From contig NC_089281.1 in the NCBI RefSeq assembly GCF_963678975.1, positions 11,495,277 through 11,559,276 of the forward strand: a DNA stretch of 64,000 bases, read 5' to 3'. Within the stretch, counting starts at the first letter, position 1, and each line of letters opens with the position of its first letter. A model generated the notes under the pieces. That model saw nothing but the letters and a program-made list of their open reading frames with translations, ran no database searches and was not told where the DNA came from. Positions 9,888 to 20,400 of this stretch are shown here, piece by piece. This DNA comes from Dysidea avara (Eukaryota; Porifera; Demospongiae; Dictyoceratida; Dysideidae). The position numbers and the translations under genes are program-made.

Positions 9888-11769
9888 TAGTAGAGCGGCT
9901 TAGCTAGCAAAAATGAGCAAATTGTGCACTTTGTGCAGAAAGTATGAAACTTTGCACATATAGCATCTACCTACCATGAAGTGTATTTTGAGATGTGGAG
10001 CCATCGCAGATTTGACCTTTGGTGTCCTCTACAGTTCATTTTATGCTCAAATATAGTGACCTTTGTCTATATATCACCCATACAACACTCAATTTGTTCA
10101 AACTAGGTGCCAAATTGAAGATCTTTATCCAAGAAACAAGTTGATACTTGTTGCAAGTGCATAGCATATTCCATTTCAAAGTTATGGTAATTTTTACCAG
10201 CAACAAATTCATATATATATCCAACCGCCCACGCAATTACACTCTTCATCTACATTCTTGTTTGCCACTCAATTTTTGTATATATATTTTTAGCTAATCA
10301 TGAGCAATGCAGGTTACATATACAACCAAAAAGTGGAGAGATATCCAGGGGTGGGGCATGGGAGGATGTACCCTTCTCCCTTGTGGTAGTTAAATAAAGT
10401 TCATAATTATATGTATGTTGCTCTATCAATAGTTTTAACTACAATGGCGGTTCTGTAATAGTTCATTTGGGGGGAGGGATGCTTTTGTACCCCCCTTTTA
10501 TCCCCTTTGACAAATGAACTCCTTAATCTATAAATCAAAATCTCAGTGAATACGTTAACAACAACTGTAATATTGAATGAAATACATGACATGTGTATTT
10601 TGCCTGGTGCAACAGCCCAGAACTGTACCTGAGAATACAAGCATGAGATTACTTCTTGTCGTTCTCAAGTACTGTAGGTCATTCTCAGGTACTTTAGAGG
10701 TTGTAGCTGAGAATGTACCTGAGGGAGTCTAAAATATCCTGGGTGCATGGCATGCCCCTTTAGATGCAATGTGTGTATAACTAGCTATGAACACATAGAT
10801 CTTTATACCATCGTCCCCCATTACTCTCATTGTGACTCCCCTTTAGTCATTTCCTAGATGAAGGTCTGACTGATAGTACTTTGCTGTAAAGCTTTGGAAA
10901 ATACTTTTTTTTGAAGTCGTTAGCTTTTAGCTATACTTGCAGACTTGAAACACATTTGCTATATATAGAACCAAATTGTGAAACACAAATTGTCTAGTTG
11001 GTTATGCCCTCAGACTCCACTACTCCACTACATCCAGGGTGTGTGTGTCTCTTATATATTTTAAGGGGATACAAGATGTAGATATAGTTCAGGACCATAA
11101 TCTCCCTATAGTCAGTTCGCAAAATTAGCTATCAATACAGTATGTTAGATACGTATAAGGCTTTTCAGCGTGACTGATAGTAGTATGTATAACCTTAGAG
11201 TTTGATGCATTAAAATATTATTGTTATATTTATATACAGAAGCAAATTATAGCCTGATGACAAATAATTATGACGTTTGTTGATTTATCTCACAGGAGTG
11301 TTGTACATAACCCCTATGCCTCACTCCTGTATTCTTCTCCATGTTTTGGTTGCATATGTAACCTGCAGTGCTCATGGTTGGATTAAAAAGTAAATAATTG
11401 AATGGCAAACAAAGAATATAGATTAATGGTGTAATTATGTGGGTGGTTGACTTTATATGAATTTGTTGCTGGTAAAAATTACCATAACTTTGAAATGGAA
11501 TATGCTATGAACTTGCAACAAGTATCAACTTGTTTATTGGATAAAGATCTTCAATTTGGCACCTAGTTTGAACAAATTGAGTGTTGTATGGGTGATATAT
11601 AGACAAAGATCACTATTTTTGAGCTTAAAATGAAATGTAGAGGACACCAAAGGTCAAATCTGCGATGGCTCCATATCTCAAAATACACTTCATGGTAGGT
11701 AGGTACTATGTGCAAAGTTTTATACTTTCTGCACAAAGTGCACAATATTTCGGCTAAGCCGCTCTACTA
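9888..11769. mobile_element. 1.9-kb foldback element, TIR GTAGAGCGGCTTAGC
   Basis: GTAGAGCGGCTTAGC near 9890 is inverted at the right end (GCCGCTCTAC, ending 11768), flanked by TA on both sides. The arms are about 450 bp (to about 10340 and from about 11330) and include mirrored tracts such as GGTAATTTTTACCAGCAAC. The loop of about 1 kb (10340-11330) shows no coding signal. The element abuts the next MITE at 11770 directly. Confidence 0.78.
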
Positions 11770-12128
11770 AGTATGTTCACGTTGAGCTGAATCCTCGAAA
11801 GCATTTAATAACTCACGGATGCAATTACACATGGTAATACTGCTTGACCCACTAAAAATATTTCAAAATCTTTTTGTTCAAATGTTTGACATAATATTTA
11901 TGGCCAATCAAAATTGTCACAATACATTTCCTATGGGGAAGCCATATAAGTATAGTGTCCATTACAGCCCTTTCCCAGATTTGTAATGGAGCCAAACCGT
12001 GTGTCTGTTGTTGACACCTTTGCTGTTACCAATAATCATCTGGTTGGCTGAAATGTTAACTCTGTTGAGAAAAAATCCACTTTTAATTTTTAGCTGTTTT
12101 TCAGGATTCAGCTCAACGTGAACATACT
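11770..12128. mobile_element. MITE with TIR AGTATGTTCACGTTGAGC
   Basis: AGTATGTTCACGTTGAGCTG at 11770 is inverted at the right end, closing with CGTGAACATACT. A second, inverted copy is at 34656-35012, sharing internal blocks such as CCATTACAGCC and the TIR-adjacent tract. 359 bp, no ORF. Probably mobilised by a TA-specific (Tc1/mariner-like) transposase; that assignment is inferred. Confidence 0.85.
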
Positions 12129-13494
12129 ATATACCATGCTACATGGTTGATATTCATGTCATTGAGCACATGGCCTAAGTTTTAGTAGCTACAGTGTATA
12201 TGTGTGCTATTGGCTTTTGTCAGAGGGAAACCCCTTTTACACAGAATCAAGAAATTGAGACTGAGATTTTTAAAATCTGCATGTGTTAAAAATGTACATG
12301 TCAGCTATGCAGGCTGATTGTGCATGGGTGTGCACCTTGAAGTTAATTGTGTGTGCCGGCATGTTAATACAATTTATTGCATCAATGAAATTCTGTGTGC
12401 ATGATGTTTGACTTTAATTTTCTAGAAAACAAGATCAAACCTTCGAATAATAAATAATTTTTCTGGCAATGAAATGCCCAATCAAATACTGTATTATGTA
12501 TTGTCATGACAATTTGTATTGTCTACATTTTATAGGTGATGCATAAGCTCTAAAAGCTATCTGGTTCACTATTATATAGCAGTACTATTCCTTACAAGCC
12601 AGATGCTAGACTATAGTTTACTGCATGTGTGCAATATATATGTATTATTCTGTATAAATGTACATATTTACCCCAGTGAAGCTATACTACAGAGAATTTA
12701 CTGGAACTGCACTAATTATCACGCACCTTTGAAAAAAAATGTGTTTATTGCCAACTGACCCTCAACATCGCTATACTATTTTGTACCTTGGACACTGCAC
12801 ACAATCTGCAATTCTGCATATATAATTATATACATGTGTGTGCTGGTGTTGTAAAGACTAAAGGGACAAATAGCATTATGATGTGCACTTGGCTACCCCC
12901 CATTATAAAGTAAACCTCAACCTTGGGCTTATATAAATCAATTATATTTATTGTTACTGGACAGACAAGACATTCTGATGTGCCCAGGAAGCGAATAACA
13001 CTTCAAGGAAAATTACACATATACGCATGATTACAATACAGCTATATTAGCTAAGTTATATGTCTATAGTATTTCAATGTTTTCCGACTCATTAGTCGAT
13101 CAGTCACTGAAGTTGGCAGGTTATCACTCAACTTAGTAGAAAACTGGAAATTATAGACAACTTACATAAGAGGAAAGAGGTGCCACAATGATGCAACAGT
13201 ACCCAAGGTGGAGTTCACTTGGATCAGTTTGGTCTTGGAAGTCAGGTTTACACTTTTCACTGGTATTGAGTTGCAAATTATTGTGTCACGTGAGCTGAAA
13301 ATCGCTAGCCCGAGCAAAGTAATCATGTTACAGGTTCAGTACCACCCACTTTTAAAATCCCTTCTGCATGTCTGACAGTAGATAAGGTTTTTTAAACTTT
13401 AGGTGTTAAGGAATTTACGGAGAAATTTTCGTAATAAAAACTCGTATACCTACTGGAATGCCGGCGAAAAAAGTCAGTAACGTCATTGATGAGT
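12129..13494. other. No gene recognised
   Basis: AT-rich sequence between two mobile elements. I see no long ORF, splice-bounded coding segment, RNA gene or strong repeat structure here. Confidence 0.5.
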
Positions 13495-13501
13495 GTATAA
13501 T

Positions 13502-14344
13502 CATAGATAATAGAGTACTTAAAAGGGATAGGAAACGCAATAACGTGACGTCACAAAATACGTACATTTCTATTGGAATTCCGTGTAGTACGTCACGAAC
13601 ATACTCGTTACGCTTGCTGCGCTTGTATCAAAGAGAAACAAATTGTTGTAACGACAGAATTTTGTAACCAACGACTGTGAAACTTCGCTACAGTGAACTC
13701 AAGTAAGTAATCGAGGGAACTAGGATGGTACCAACCCTCAAGGAAGTTATACGCAAAATTAAAGGAGATTGAAAGTGAAAAAAACGGCCCAAAAATTACT
13801 TTAAACCACTTAACTTTCTTCGTAAATATATTCCATCCTTTTAACTGTGATAAACCTATTCCTTACCATTTAACAGAGGGAACCAGAGGAAATATCGGAG
13901 CAAAACAGGAACTGTTGCTTGAAGAAACGACTAAGTATCTTCCATTTTTTACCAAAAGTTTAAACCACCTTGCAGTACAACGCAACGGTAAAAGACTGTG
14001 TTGGTGACACGCCTAGCTTACCACAAGATTCGAAAGTGGAACCGGCTATAAAAGAAGCGGTATGGACGAGGCATGAAGGTACTATGAGCGAAAGTATGAC
14101 AGCGTGTAACAATCACGGTTAATGCGATACGCTTTGTTACAAAATCTGCGGTCTGAATTCTCTCGCCAAAATCTCTCACATAGGCCTAAATACTTGCTGT
14201 AGTCTGTTGGATTACTATTTACACTGCTTAGAACACTAATTCCCATGCTTGAGCACAAAACTGTCTTTTCCTTTCAAGTCACGCGTAACGGAAATCAAAC
14301 CGGAAATCGTTTGCGTTTCCTATCCCTTTACTCTATTATCTATG
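13502..14344. mobile_element. TIR element with 7-bp target duplication GTATAAT
   Basis: CATAGATAATAGAGTA at 13502 is inverted at 14329-14344, and the inverted tracts continue through AAGGGATAGGAAACGC. GTATAAT stands on both sides (13495-13501 and 14345-14351). A 7-8-bp duplication and a TIR starting CA would suit P-like or hAT-like elements, but no transposase is present, so the superfamily is open. The right end lies 25 bp from the ankyrin exon's start codon. Confidence 0.78.
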
Positions 14345-14369
14345 GTATAATATACTGCTATACAAAATT

Positions 14370-14796
14370 ATGGCTGAATGCGACCGTGACAAGTATATGG
14401 ATGCTACACACGTTCGTGGATGGTGCAGAAATGGATGTTACAAGAAAGTTGAGGAGTTCATCACAAGATGCAATGATTTGCCATCACTATTGTTAAGTCG
14501 AGCAGGATCGTGCACTTTTTCACACGCAATTCTACACGAGGCAGTACACAATCATCACCCGAAAGTGGTGGAATTATTACTACATCATGCTGGTGGGGGA
14601 GAACACGTCGACAGTCGTTCTGCGGGAGGCTACACTCCACTACATATTGCAGCAGGAAACGGTGATGTGCATTCTGCGCGAGTGTTGTTAGCATATAACG
14701 CAGACACCACCATTAAGGATGATTTTGGGAGAACAGCACTACAGACTGCCCAACTATGCCGCAAACATGCAGTAGTTGAATTATTGCAGAATGGAG
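14370..14796 (+). CDS. Ankyrin-repeat first exon, intact (ANK-ROCO family)
   Basis: First coding exon of a paralogue of the minus-strand ANK-ROCO gene. Ankyrin repeats normally form a protein-binding solenoid. The 142-codon frame starts MAECDRDKYM, has the family's WCRNGCYKKVEEFI motif (near residue 18), then about three ankyrin units: HEAVHNHHPKVVELLLHH, GGYTPLHIAAGNGDV, DDFGRTALQTAQ with KHAVVELLQNG. It ends at a good donor (GGA G|GTGAGT), phase 1, as in the exon at 48978. The ATG at 14370 fits the paralogues' starts; an overlapping upstream ATG at 14245 is in another frame. No partner ROCO exon is visible on the plus strand over the next 49 kb. It is an orphan exon, a gene with a different 3' part, or a gene with a very long intron. 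Confidence 0.72.
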
Positions 14797-15030
14797 GTGA
14801 GTGTATATCCACATCATAGATATGTATCATTGACCCGGATTCTTCCCGGACTAGTACACATTTGTTATGCAATAGCACAAAGTGTAACCTTTCAGTTGCT
14901 ACAAAATAGACATGTTGTACTATATCAGATCGGCTATGTTTACAGTGGTGCGACATTATTTTTATGGTGCATAAATAGTGCTGAAACTTACAGTAGACTT
15001 ATTTCCATAATAACCGTATATGTATAGCCA

Positions 15031-15194
15031 GAAAGTTTGGCGGGAGGAAACTTTGGAGAATTTGCCATGATAGGACTTTGGCAAGAAAAGAGTTTGACAA
15101 ATTTGTTAGTAGAGCTAATGCAGATTTGTATTGGACAATGATTGGATTTTAGTTACTCACCAAATTTGCCAAACTCTCCTCCCATCAAACTTTC
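15031..15194. mobile_element. Short MITE, AAGTTTGGCGGGAGG-type TIR
   Basis: GAAAGTTTGGCGGGAGG at 15031 and its degenerate inverse CCTCCCATCAAACTTTC at 15178-15194 bracket 164 bp; AATTTGCCA/TGGCAA blocks are mirrored inside. No ORF. It lies in the presumed intron downstream of the ankyrin exon. Confidence 0.6.
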
Positions 15195-15318
15195 AACAAA
15201 GTGAGTGGTAACTGGTTTTATAGCAATAATCACCATAATAAAGATACAAAACCATTAGCTATATGTGACTGGATTTTGGAAAAAACCATCCAAATTGCAC
15301 ATTAGAAGTTTTAAGATA

Positions 15319-15708
15319 AGGCCACTCCAATTGGTAATTATGTTTCTGGTCCACCGCCCGCATCCTTTTTTTGGAGAATGTGAAATTTCAGAAATACATG
15401 GGTAAAATGCCCGCATCAGCTTTTTGAAAAACCTGGATTTCAGAAACAAATATTGGGCTGCAACAAGTATGCTAAGTCTAACTATCTAAATGCCATAATT
15501 TGTATTTTATTAGTAAAAACCTGCAAGAAATGTGCAGAGTGCATAGTACTGATCGATATACTCTAATAGAACAGTCAGTAAATCACAAAAAAATACTCTA
15601 ATTGAGCAGTCACTTCATTGTTGTTTTGTTGCTGAAATCTGCCCGCCCGCCCGCACCTAAAACTGATTTTCAAAGAACCAGAAACATAATTACCAATTGG
15701 AGTGGCCT
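15319..15708. mobile_element. MITE, TIR AGGCCACTCCAATTGG
   Basis: AGGCCACTCCAATTGGTAAT at 15319 is inverted at 15689-15708, followed inward by CATAATTACC/GTTTCTGG tracts and CCGCCCGCA blocks. The internal CCGCCCGCATCC recurs in the inner inverted repeat near 6888 and 8763, showing a related family there. It carries two copies of the dispersed CTCTAATAGARCAGTCA motif (15551-15577 and about 15592-15613). Probable TA target. Confidence 0.8.
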
Positions 15709-16452
15709 AAATGGTTTTAAAGAATTCAAGCCAGCATAACTCTCCATGATAGCAAGCACGCGTATGAAATTTACACTAAAGATGCATCAATCTGTTACCT
15801 TTCAGACCACTTCCAGTACTTGTAGCTGCTTGTAGAGTTTCTCGCCAAATAAGAGAAAATCTGAGCTGTTGGACAAGCGAAGTAGTATCATGAGTGCTCA
15901 CAAAGGGGTGGGGGTGGCGGGGTGGGCAAGAGTTAGACCTCAAAATGGAGGCAGACCACAATTGGAGTCCAGAGACAAGATTACAGAGCTATGCTGGCTC
16001 CCTAGTGGTTGATATGTAGCAAAATCCACAGAAAAAGTCTGGCCAACATTGTCAGGCTGTCCACCAGTAAACCACTGATTCTTGCCAAGCCAGGTCCTTC
16101 ATAAGGCCTAAAACCGCCATTCGAGCTCTACACATCCCCCAGAAAAGACGTCTGTTGAAACCAGCCTCGAGTAGTTTGAGTGGTGCTGAGTGTCAAAACT
16201 ATATACTAGTATGATAGTGTAGCTATCTACTGGTGGTGTTAGTTTGATTTTGCCTGATGTGCGATTTGGATCGGTTTTGTAAAATCTGGTCACATATGCT
16301 TGGTACTATCCTAACTCTCAATGTTCTTTATCCGATATTATTTCTTTGCACATTAATTAGTTAACACTTTAAAACCCAAAAATGCAATTATTTTTTACCT
16401 CAAAAATGACATCATTGTGTGCAGTCTGTGCATGTGGTTTTGCATTACATCA
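15709..16452. other. No gene recognised
   Basis: No coding or RNA gene signal on either strand. Contains one G-rich tract near 15904-15928. Confidence 0.4.
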
Positions 16453-17830
16453 TAGAAGACAGGGCTGTACTGATACCGATATTATAAGTATCGATATTGG
16501 TCAATTGCAAGTCTACAATACTGAGTTATATACACCATTAAAAGTAGTATAAATAACATGAAAGCCTATACATTGGCCGAAATGGCTTAGTTGTCAAATG
16601 GTTTATTTGCCAAGTGGTTTAATTCAGGAGTTGGCCTGGGTTCTGGTTCAAAGTTGGTCAATTTTTCTTTTTCTGAGAGATTTTTACATCACTTTTTGGT
16701 TCTGATTTTTTTTTTGTTCTGTGATTTTCATGGATGAAAACTTTTTGTGAACAGTCATAAGAACAAAAATACAGTTTAAATTGCTGAAAAGCACATCAAA
16801 CGGTACGGTTGTATCGTTGAAGTAGGAATCCAGGTGAAATTTTTGCGCACCACCCAAAATTCTGCCTTTAAAAATTATCCTAGAGATATCTTACGAGACA
16901 AAAATCACCTTTACGGATGAACTAGCCCATATAATACATAAAACAGCATTAAATACAACAAATCACTTACAGGTGGCCGGATACAGGATTTAAAAAAATC
17001 GCCTAAAACTTGAATCTCAATGCTGGTGCCCTCACGTAGTTTATTTTACTGTCGCTGGTGTTATCCAGCTGTCCAGCATTTGACAGCCAGTGCTAGGGGT
17101 GGTGGCAAAGGCATTCCATCTAGTCCAGGAAAAAAAACTTAAATTTTAGACTGACTGTCTGACTGACCACAGTCGCAAGCCTAGAAAGCCAAATGAAGCA
17201 GTGCACAACCACCATTTTATGCCACAATAACAAACTCACCAGTGGGATGTGCCTTTTGGGGTTCTGATGAGTGTGTGCCCTCTGCACCTTGTCTTTTCTT
17301 TTATCTTCAATCAGGCTGTTTGTCTTCTTCTTCATCCAACGAAGCCATATTGAGGCATTAATTTTCTGTATCAACACTATCTATCTTTAAGCAGCATAGT
17401 AGACACCACGAGATTATTTAAGGCACTTAGACTATGCTACTGTACGGAGGCATAGATTATATATTCCTTACTTATATAATCTATGACGGAGGCTACTGTA
17501 CGGAGGCTACTGTACGGAGGTACCGGTACTAAATTGCTTTCACAAGATGACACCCTTTCTTCATTCTACACATTATCGATCTATCGATTGAAACCACGAT
17601 GACACACTCTTTTATGCTAGCTGTATTTCAGTGACCACACACCTTCAAGTTGGAAGGCTGACTTGAGATACTCTAATAATCAATTGAAACCAAGCCCCTT
17701 TTTGGGCAAACACACATCTTTGCAGGCTGACTCAAGATACTCTAATACAGCAGTCACCCTAATAGAACAGTCACATATAAATTATAGCTAGTTGTATTAC
17801 CTTAACAAAAAAAACTAAACAAACTAGTCT

Positions 17831-18092
17831 ATTAAAAATTATAAATTTAAAAATGAAATAGGAATCCAAGTGATAAAAAGTAGTGAAATAAGAGATGAAC
17901 GATGGTAGCTATTATAGCATAGCTCAGTGGGAAATCCCTACTTTGGCATTGAACACAAAATAATTGCTATACCATGCCAAAGTAGGGATTTCCCACCAAG
18001 CTATGCTGTAATAGCTACCATCGTTCATCTCTTGTTCCACTACTTTTTATTGCTTGGGTTCCTACTTCATTTTTAAATTTATAATTTTTAAT
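17831..18092. mobile_element. Palindromic MITE, family C
   Basis: ATTAAAAATTATAAATTTAA at 17831 is the inverse of the end at 18092. The arms of about 110 bp include CAAAGTAGGGATTTCCCAC and GTAGTGAAATAAGAGATG with few mismatches; the loop is about 20 bp. Other copies: 32301-32564 (complete) and 47385-47480 (left half). Confidence 0.88.
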
Positions 18093-18259
18093 ATACTATG
18101 AATTGTAGTAATTTAACACAACCACAGTGATCATGCTACATGCTCTATTATGCTACAATGCATATTGGTTCGACCTTGAAGTATTGGCTGTGTATATGGT
18201 ATCGCTTCATTAGAAAACCTGTATCAGGAATAGATAATAAATATTATCGGATATAAAAT

Positions 18260-18513
18260 GTGACTGAATTTTGGAAAATCACCCATATGGGCGCACGTGA
18301 AATAATTAGAATTTTCAGGTTTAGTGGGTTGCTAATAAGAGCATGGCACAGTTTTAAAAATATTTCAAGAATTTTCTTGTAATTTAAGGCATTGAGAATG
18401 GCTTACAACCATTAGCAAGTATATTTGCACTATAAGGTTTGTGATTTGATCATTATATATATGTTTTAGGTGTCAAATGCACCCATATGGGTGATTTTCC
18501 AAAATTCGGTCAC
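18260..18513. mobile_element. MITE, TIR GTGACTGAATTTTGG, AAAT flanks
   Basis: GTGACTGAATTTTGGAAAAT at 18260 and its inverse ending CGGTCAC at 18513 enclose 254 bp. CCCATATGGG sits near each end. AAAT flanks both sides (18256-18259, 18514-18517). It is nested at the right end of the hAT-like element. Confidence 0.75.
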
Positions 18514-18659
18514 AAATGTGGTATCAGTACAGTCCTAGAAGACTACATAGTAGTTTTGGAGATGTCAGGCAAGTGGTGCATGAATGCATAATACATCGAT
18601 ATTATGATAAATTTTTACATGATTTTGTTTATTATCATACAGTACGATAGTAACTGTAT

Positions 18660-19640
18660 AGTAGGGACCACAAAGGAGTGGGCATGGCCCATGAAATAAC
18701 CTCACCCAAAAACCAGCCTCAATTTTCCCTGACGATGATGAGGCAGTATTGGTGAGGTAAAACTAAGCCCAAACAAGCTTTCAGATCGACCCGAATGCTT
18801 TCAACAAGTTGCTACGGAATTTTAAAAAAAATTTTATTGGATGGAATTTTCTACTGACTGAGTATGTAAGTAACTGACTGATACCTTCAGACAAGCGTAA
18901 CTCGATAACAGCTAAGGCTACGGGCTTGATTTTTTCACTGGTCGATGTCTCTTCGGCCCAACAGGTGTCTTTTGGCATACCGCAGTACGTACAATGCATT
19001 CTTCATGGACTCACCAGTGTCTTCCTTTGTGTCCATTCATCTTGCTGACAGGAAAAGGTGTCGATTTGGCACGAGCACATGATGGCTTCCCTTCAAAATG
19101 GAAATCGTCCGTATTTTTCATAGTGGCTATTTTGATTGCAGAGGTGCTTTTCAAACAGTTCTTGATTCGAGATGCTGTGTAACGGGTTGAACATATATGA
19201 CAACCAAGCATAATGGATACTTCACTTTTCAGATGATAATTGATATAGCTGGGGTGCGCGGCGCCATTTCAGATGCGGTATGCGTGGGTTCACCAGTCAT
19301 AATAAAATTATTTACAAAAAAAATTAACAAACAAGTACATGAAAAATTTGGAATTTTCAACTAGAGCAGGGACCATAGCGCATTGATAAAAAGTACTGAA
19401 ACAAGTTGGAGTAGTCCATGATATTAAATCACAGTAAAACAACAATAAGAAGTATTATATCCCTACTGTGCATTTCCATTATGGTATCTTGAGCACAGTA
19501 GGGATATAACTATAACTTATTGTTTTACTGTGATTTAATATCATGGACTACTCCAACTTGTTTCAATACTTTTTATTGATGTGCTATGGTCCCTACTCTA
19601 GTTGAAAATTGCAAAATTTTTTCATGTACTTGTGATAATA
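18660..19640 (+). mobile_element. Family-A repeat, most complete copy
   Basis: Starts GTAGGGACCACAAAGGAGT, runs through CCAGCCTCAATTTTCCCTG, a GACTGACTGATRCC tract near 18855, TTTGTGTCCATTCATCTTGC near 19028 and TGCGTGGGTTCACCAGTCAT near 19279. It ends in a palindrome (19331-19633, arms about 130 bp, containing CACAGTAAAACAA and its inverse). Other copies, all plus-oriented: 2819, 31527, 43835 and 53856. No protein is recognisable. About 1 kb and non-autonomous; class unknown. Confidence 0.75.
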
Positions 19641-19881
19641 TCATGGTGATTAATATAATTATGATGATAATTTATTGTATTGTGATAAATAGTGTGAAAA
19701 ATTATGATAGATGATATACAAAATGTTCTATATCACAGAACACTAGTTGCCTCACCAAAATTTGATGAACCCTTATGCTTGCATAGACAACTATACAGAT
19801 TAAGTATGTGTGACTAGAGTTGAGTGATATGTAGGTAGTGAGTACAATCATGATAATGATAGTACTATCACGATATATTAA

Positions 19882-20216
19882 ATCTAAACCAAAACAGCCA
19901 AGCTGTAAAAAAAGAGTGCGGCCCCCAAAAAGGCCAGGATGAAAAAAGATGTGAAATCCAAGGTGGCGGCCAAGAAATGGCTGTGATGGTAGATTAATGG
20001 CAAAAATTTTAGTTACGACAATTCAGGTGAATTTGCATTGCCTCCTCCACTAGGATTCGGCACCAAATTCACCTGAATTGTCGTAATTAAAATTTTTGCC
20101 ATTAATCTACCATCACAGCCATTTCTTGGCCGCCACCTTGGATTTCACATCTTTTTTCATCCTGGCCTTTTTGGGGGCCGCACTCTTTTTTTACAGCTTG
20201 CTGTTTTGGTTTAGAT
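19882..20216. mobile_element. Palindromic MITE, family-B core
   Basis: ATCTAAACCAAAACAGCCAA at 19882 and the mirrored TTTTGGTTTAGAT at 20216 bound arms of about 150 bp, including GGCGGCCAAGAAATGGCTGTG and CAATTCAGGTGAATTTG tracts. The loop is about 30 bp. Related palindromes: 28371-28643 and 62550-62830; half copies: 42540-42770 and 59225-59330. The ORF at 20096 is only the right arm read through. Confidence 0.88.
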
Positions 20217-20400
20217 ATCACTTCTTTTTGTATTGCAAGCCACAAAGCCAGCCATTAACTGGCTTTGGTGCTTACTTTTAATTTTTTTTTTCTTTTCTGC
20301 AGGGATTGTGGAACAAAGGAAGAAATATTGTGTACAGTTTTTTGTCTGATTAAAAATATTTGTATATTTAACAATGAATGATAATCATATACTGTAGGTC

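Larger units (their letters stand above)
16461..18535. mobile_element. hAT-like element, 8-bp target duplication TAGAAGAC
   Basis: Ends AGGGCTGTACTGATACC and GGTATCAGTACAGTCC form a TIR. TAGAAGAC flanks both sides (16453-16460, 18536-18543), the 8-bp duplication expected of hAT transposons. No transposase is seen. Internal sequence 16780-17350 recurs, diverged, at about 45580-46000. Nested inside are two MITEs (17831-18092, 18260-18513), a small palindrome at about 17449-17487 (ATAGATTATAT and its inverse), a GGAGGCTACTGTAC tandem just after it, and two copies of the dispersed motif (about 17735-17775). Confidence 0.78.

Noticed and set aside
14245..14496. Upstream ORF MLEHKTVFSF as the start of the ankyrin exon
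   Set aside because: It is in another frame and covers the end of a transposon; the paralogues support the ATG at 14370.
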